DNA of 6,648 nt from Actinomycetota bacterium. Lineage in GTDB: Bacteria; Actinomycetota; Actinomycetes; Actinomycetales; Microbacteriaceae. This document shows positions 6,239-6,648 of the stretch, piece after piece (position 1 is the first letter of the stretch; the number at the start of each line of letters is the position of its first letter). Location of the stretch: NCBI GenBank assembly GCA_009704225.1, contig WLEN01000038.1, forward strand, positions 1 to 6,648. Direction: 5' to 3'. A program made the translations under genes and the position numbers. The notes beneath the pieces were generated by a model, which worked only from the letters and a program-made list of their open reading frames with translations, was not told where the DNA came from and did no database searches.

Positions 6239-6648
6239 GTGCCAAAGATTTTTCTCCGCTTGATCGCAGCAGGCGCTGCTATCGCTGCAGCACTGACGCT
6301 CTCGGGCTGTACGGCACAAGAGCTTCGCGGATTTCTCCCGTCGGAAGCGGGTGTGACAAATCAGACGTCGCGCATTATCGGTTTGTGGTCTACCTCGTGG
6401 CTGGTGCTGCTAGTTGTTGGCGCAATCACGTGGGGACTCATCATCTGGGCGGCACTGGCATATCGCCGCCGGAAAACAGATACCGGACTTCCGTCGCAAC
6501 TTCGATACAACACTCCCATTGAAACTTTCTTCACCATTGTTCCGCTGATCTTGGTCCTCGGTTTTTTTGCGTTCACCGCTCGCGATCAAGCAATCATCGA
6601 AGCGGTGAACCCCAACCCCGATGTCAAAATTGAGGTTTTTGGAAAACG
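6239..6648 (+). CDS. ctaC: Cytochrome c oxidase subunit II, N-terminal part (3' end outside window)
   Basis: Subunit II of the aa3-type terminal oxidase, which receives electrons at a CuA centre and passes them to subunit I. 136 codons are visible. The start is GTG at 6239 with GAGAGG 6 bases upstream. A lipoprotein signal peptide follows: basic PKIFLRL, a hydrophobic run, and the lipobox LSGC with Cys24 as the predicted lipidated residue. This is usual for Gram-positive subunit II. The first membrane helix is at about 50-74 (WSTSWLVLL...IIWAALAY), followed by YRRRK on the cytoplasmic side. Then comes the family motif QLRYNTPIETFFTIVP (87-102) and the second helix at about 96-113. The copper-binding cupredoxin domain lies beyond the window, so CuA ligands cannot be checked. 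The gene is probably the first of a cta operon, since it follows a terminator and a candidate promoter. Confidence 0.95.
   Translation, partial: MPKIFLRLIAAGAAIAAALTLSGCTAQELRGFLPSEAGVTNQTSRIIGLWSTSWLVLLVVGAITWGLIIWAALAYRRRKTDTGLPSQLRYNTPIETFFTIVPLILVLGFFAFTARDQAIIEAVNPNPDVKIEVFGK

Noticed and set aside
6361..6576. - strand open frame of 71 codons within ctaC
   Set aside because: It lies opposite a clear subunit II coding frame with two membrane helices, and has no ribosome site or family resemblance.

Overview
This window looks like ordinary core chromosome from an actinobacterium. Four things support that: a DUF3043-type membrane protein (a family known almost only from Actinobacteria), an actinobacterial-style NrdR, an HesB/ErpA gene next to cytochrome c oxidase subunit II (ctaC), and a moderately high GC content with GTG starts. 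Very short spacers and overlapping gene ends suggest a compact genome, such as a small-genome member of Microbacteriaceae. That placement is inference and I cannot test it here. I see no mobile element, CRISPR array, tRNA, rRNA or obvious foreign island.

Layout, left to right: (1) the 3' half of dnaE (replicative DNA polymerase III alpha subunit), + strand, cut by the window start; (2) a small flavin reductase, - strand, whose stop codon overlaps the dnaE stop; (3) a short divergent promoter region; (4) nrdR and pyrD, + strand, overlapping by 4 bases and almost certainly cotranscribed; (5) a DUF3043 membrane protein, - strand, whose stop overlaps the end of pyrD by 6 bases; (6) a 38-base divergent spacer with what looks like a true bidirectional promoter; (7) an M20-family metallodipeptidase, + strand; (8) erpA, an A-type Fe-S carrier, 25 bases further on, with its own -10 box; (9) a strong intrinsic terminator; (10) a promoter and the start of ctaC, cut by the window end.

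Together the genes cover DNA replication and dNTP supply (dnaE, nrdR, pyrD) and respiration with Fe-S metabolism (the quinone-linked PyrD, ErpA, CtaC). The peptidase, flavin reductase and DUF3043 protein are bystanders with no partner visible here. I did not find a convincing undescribed system. The points most worth checking are regulatory and architectural: the overlapping -10 boxes between the DUF3043 gene and the dipeptidase, probable leaderless starts for the dipeptidase and erpA, and two single-gene antisense islands closed by overlapping stop codons.
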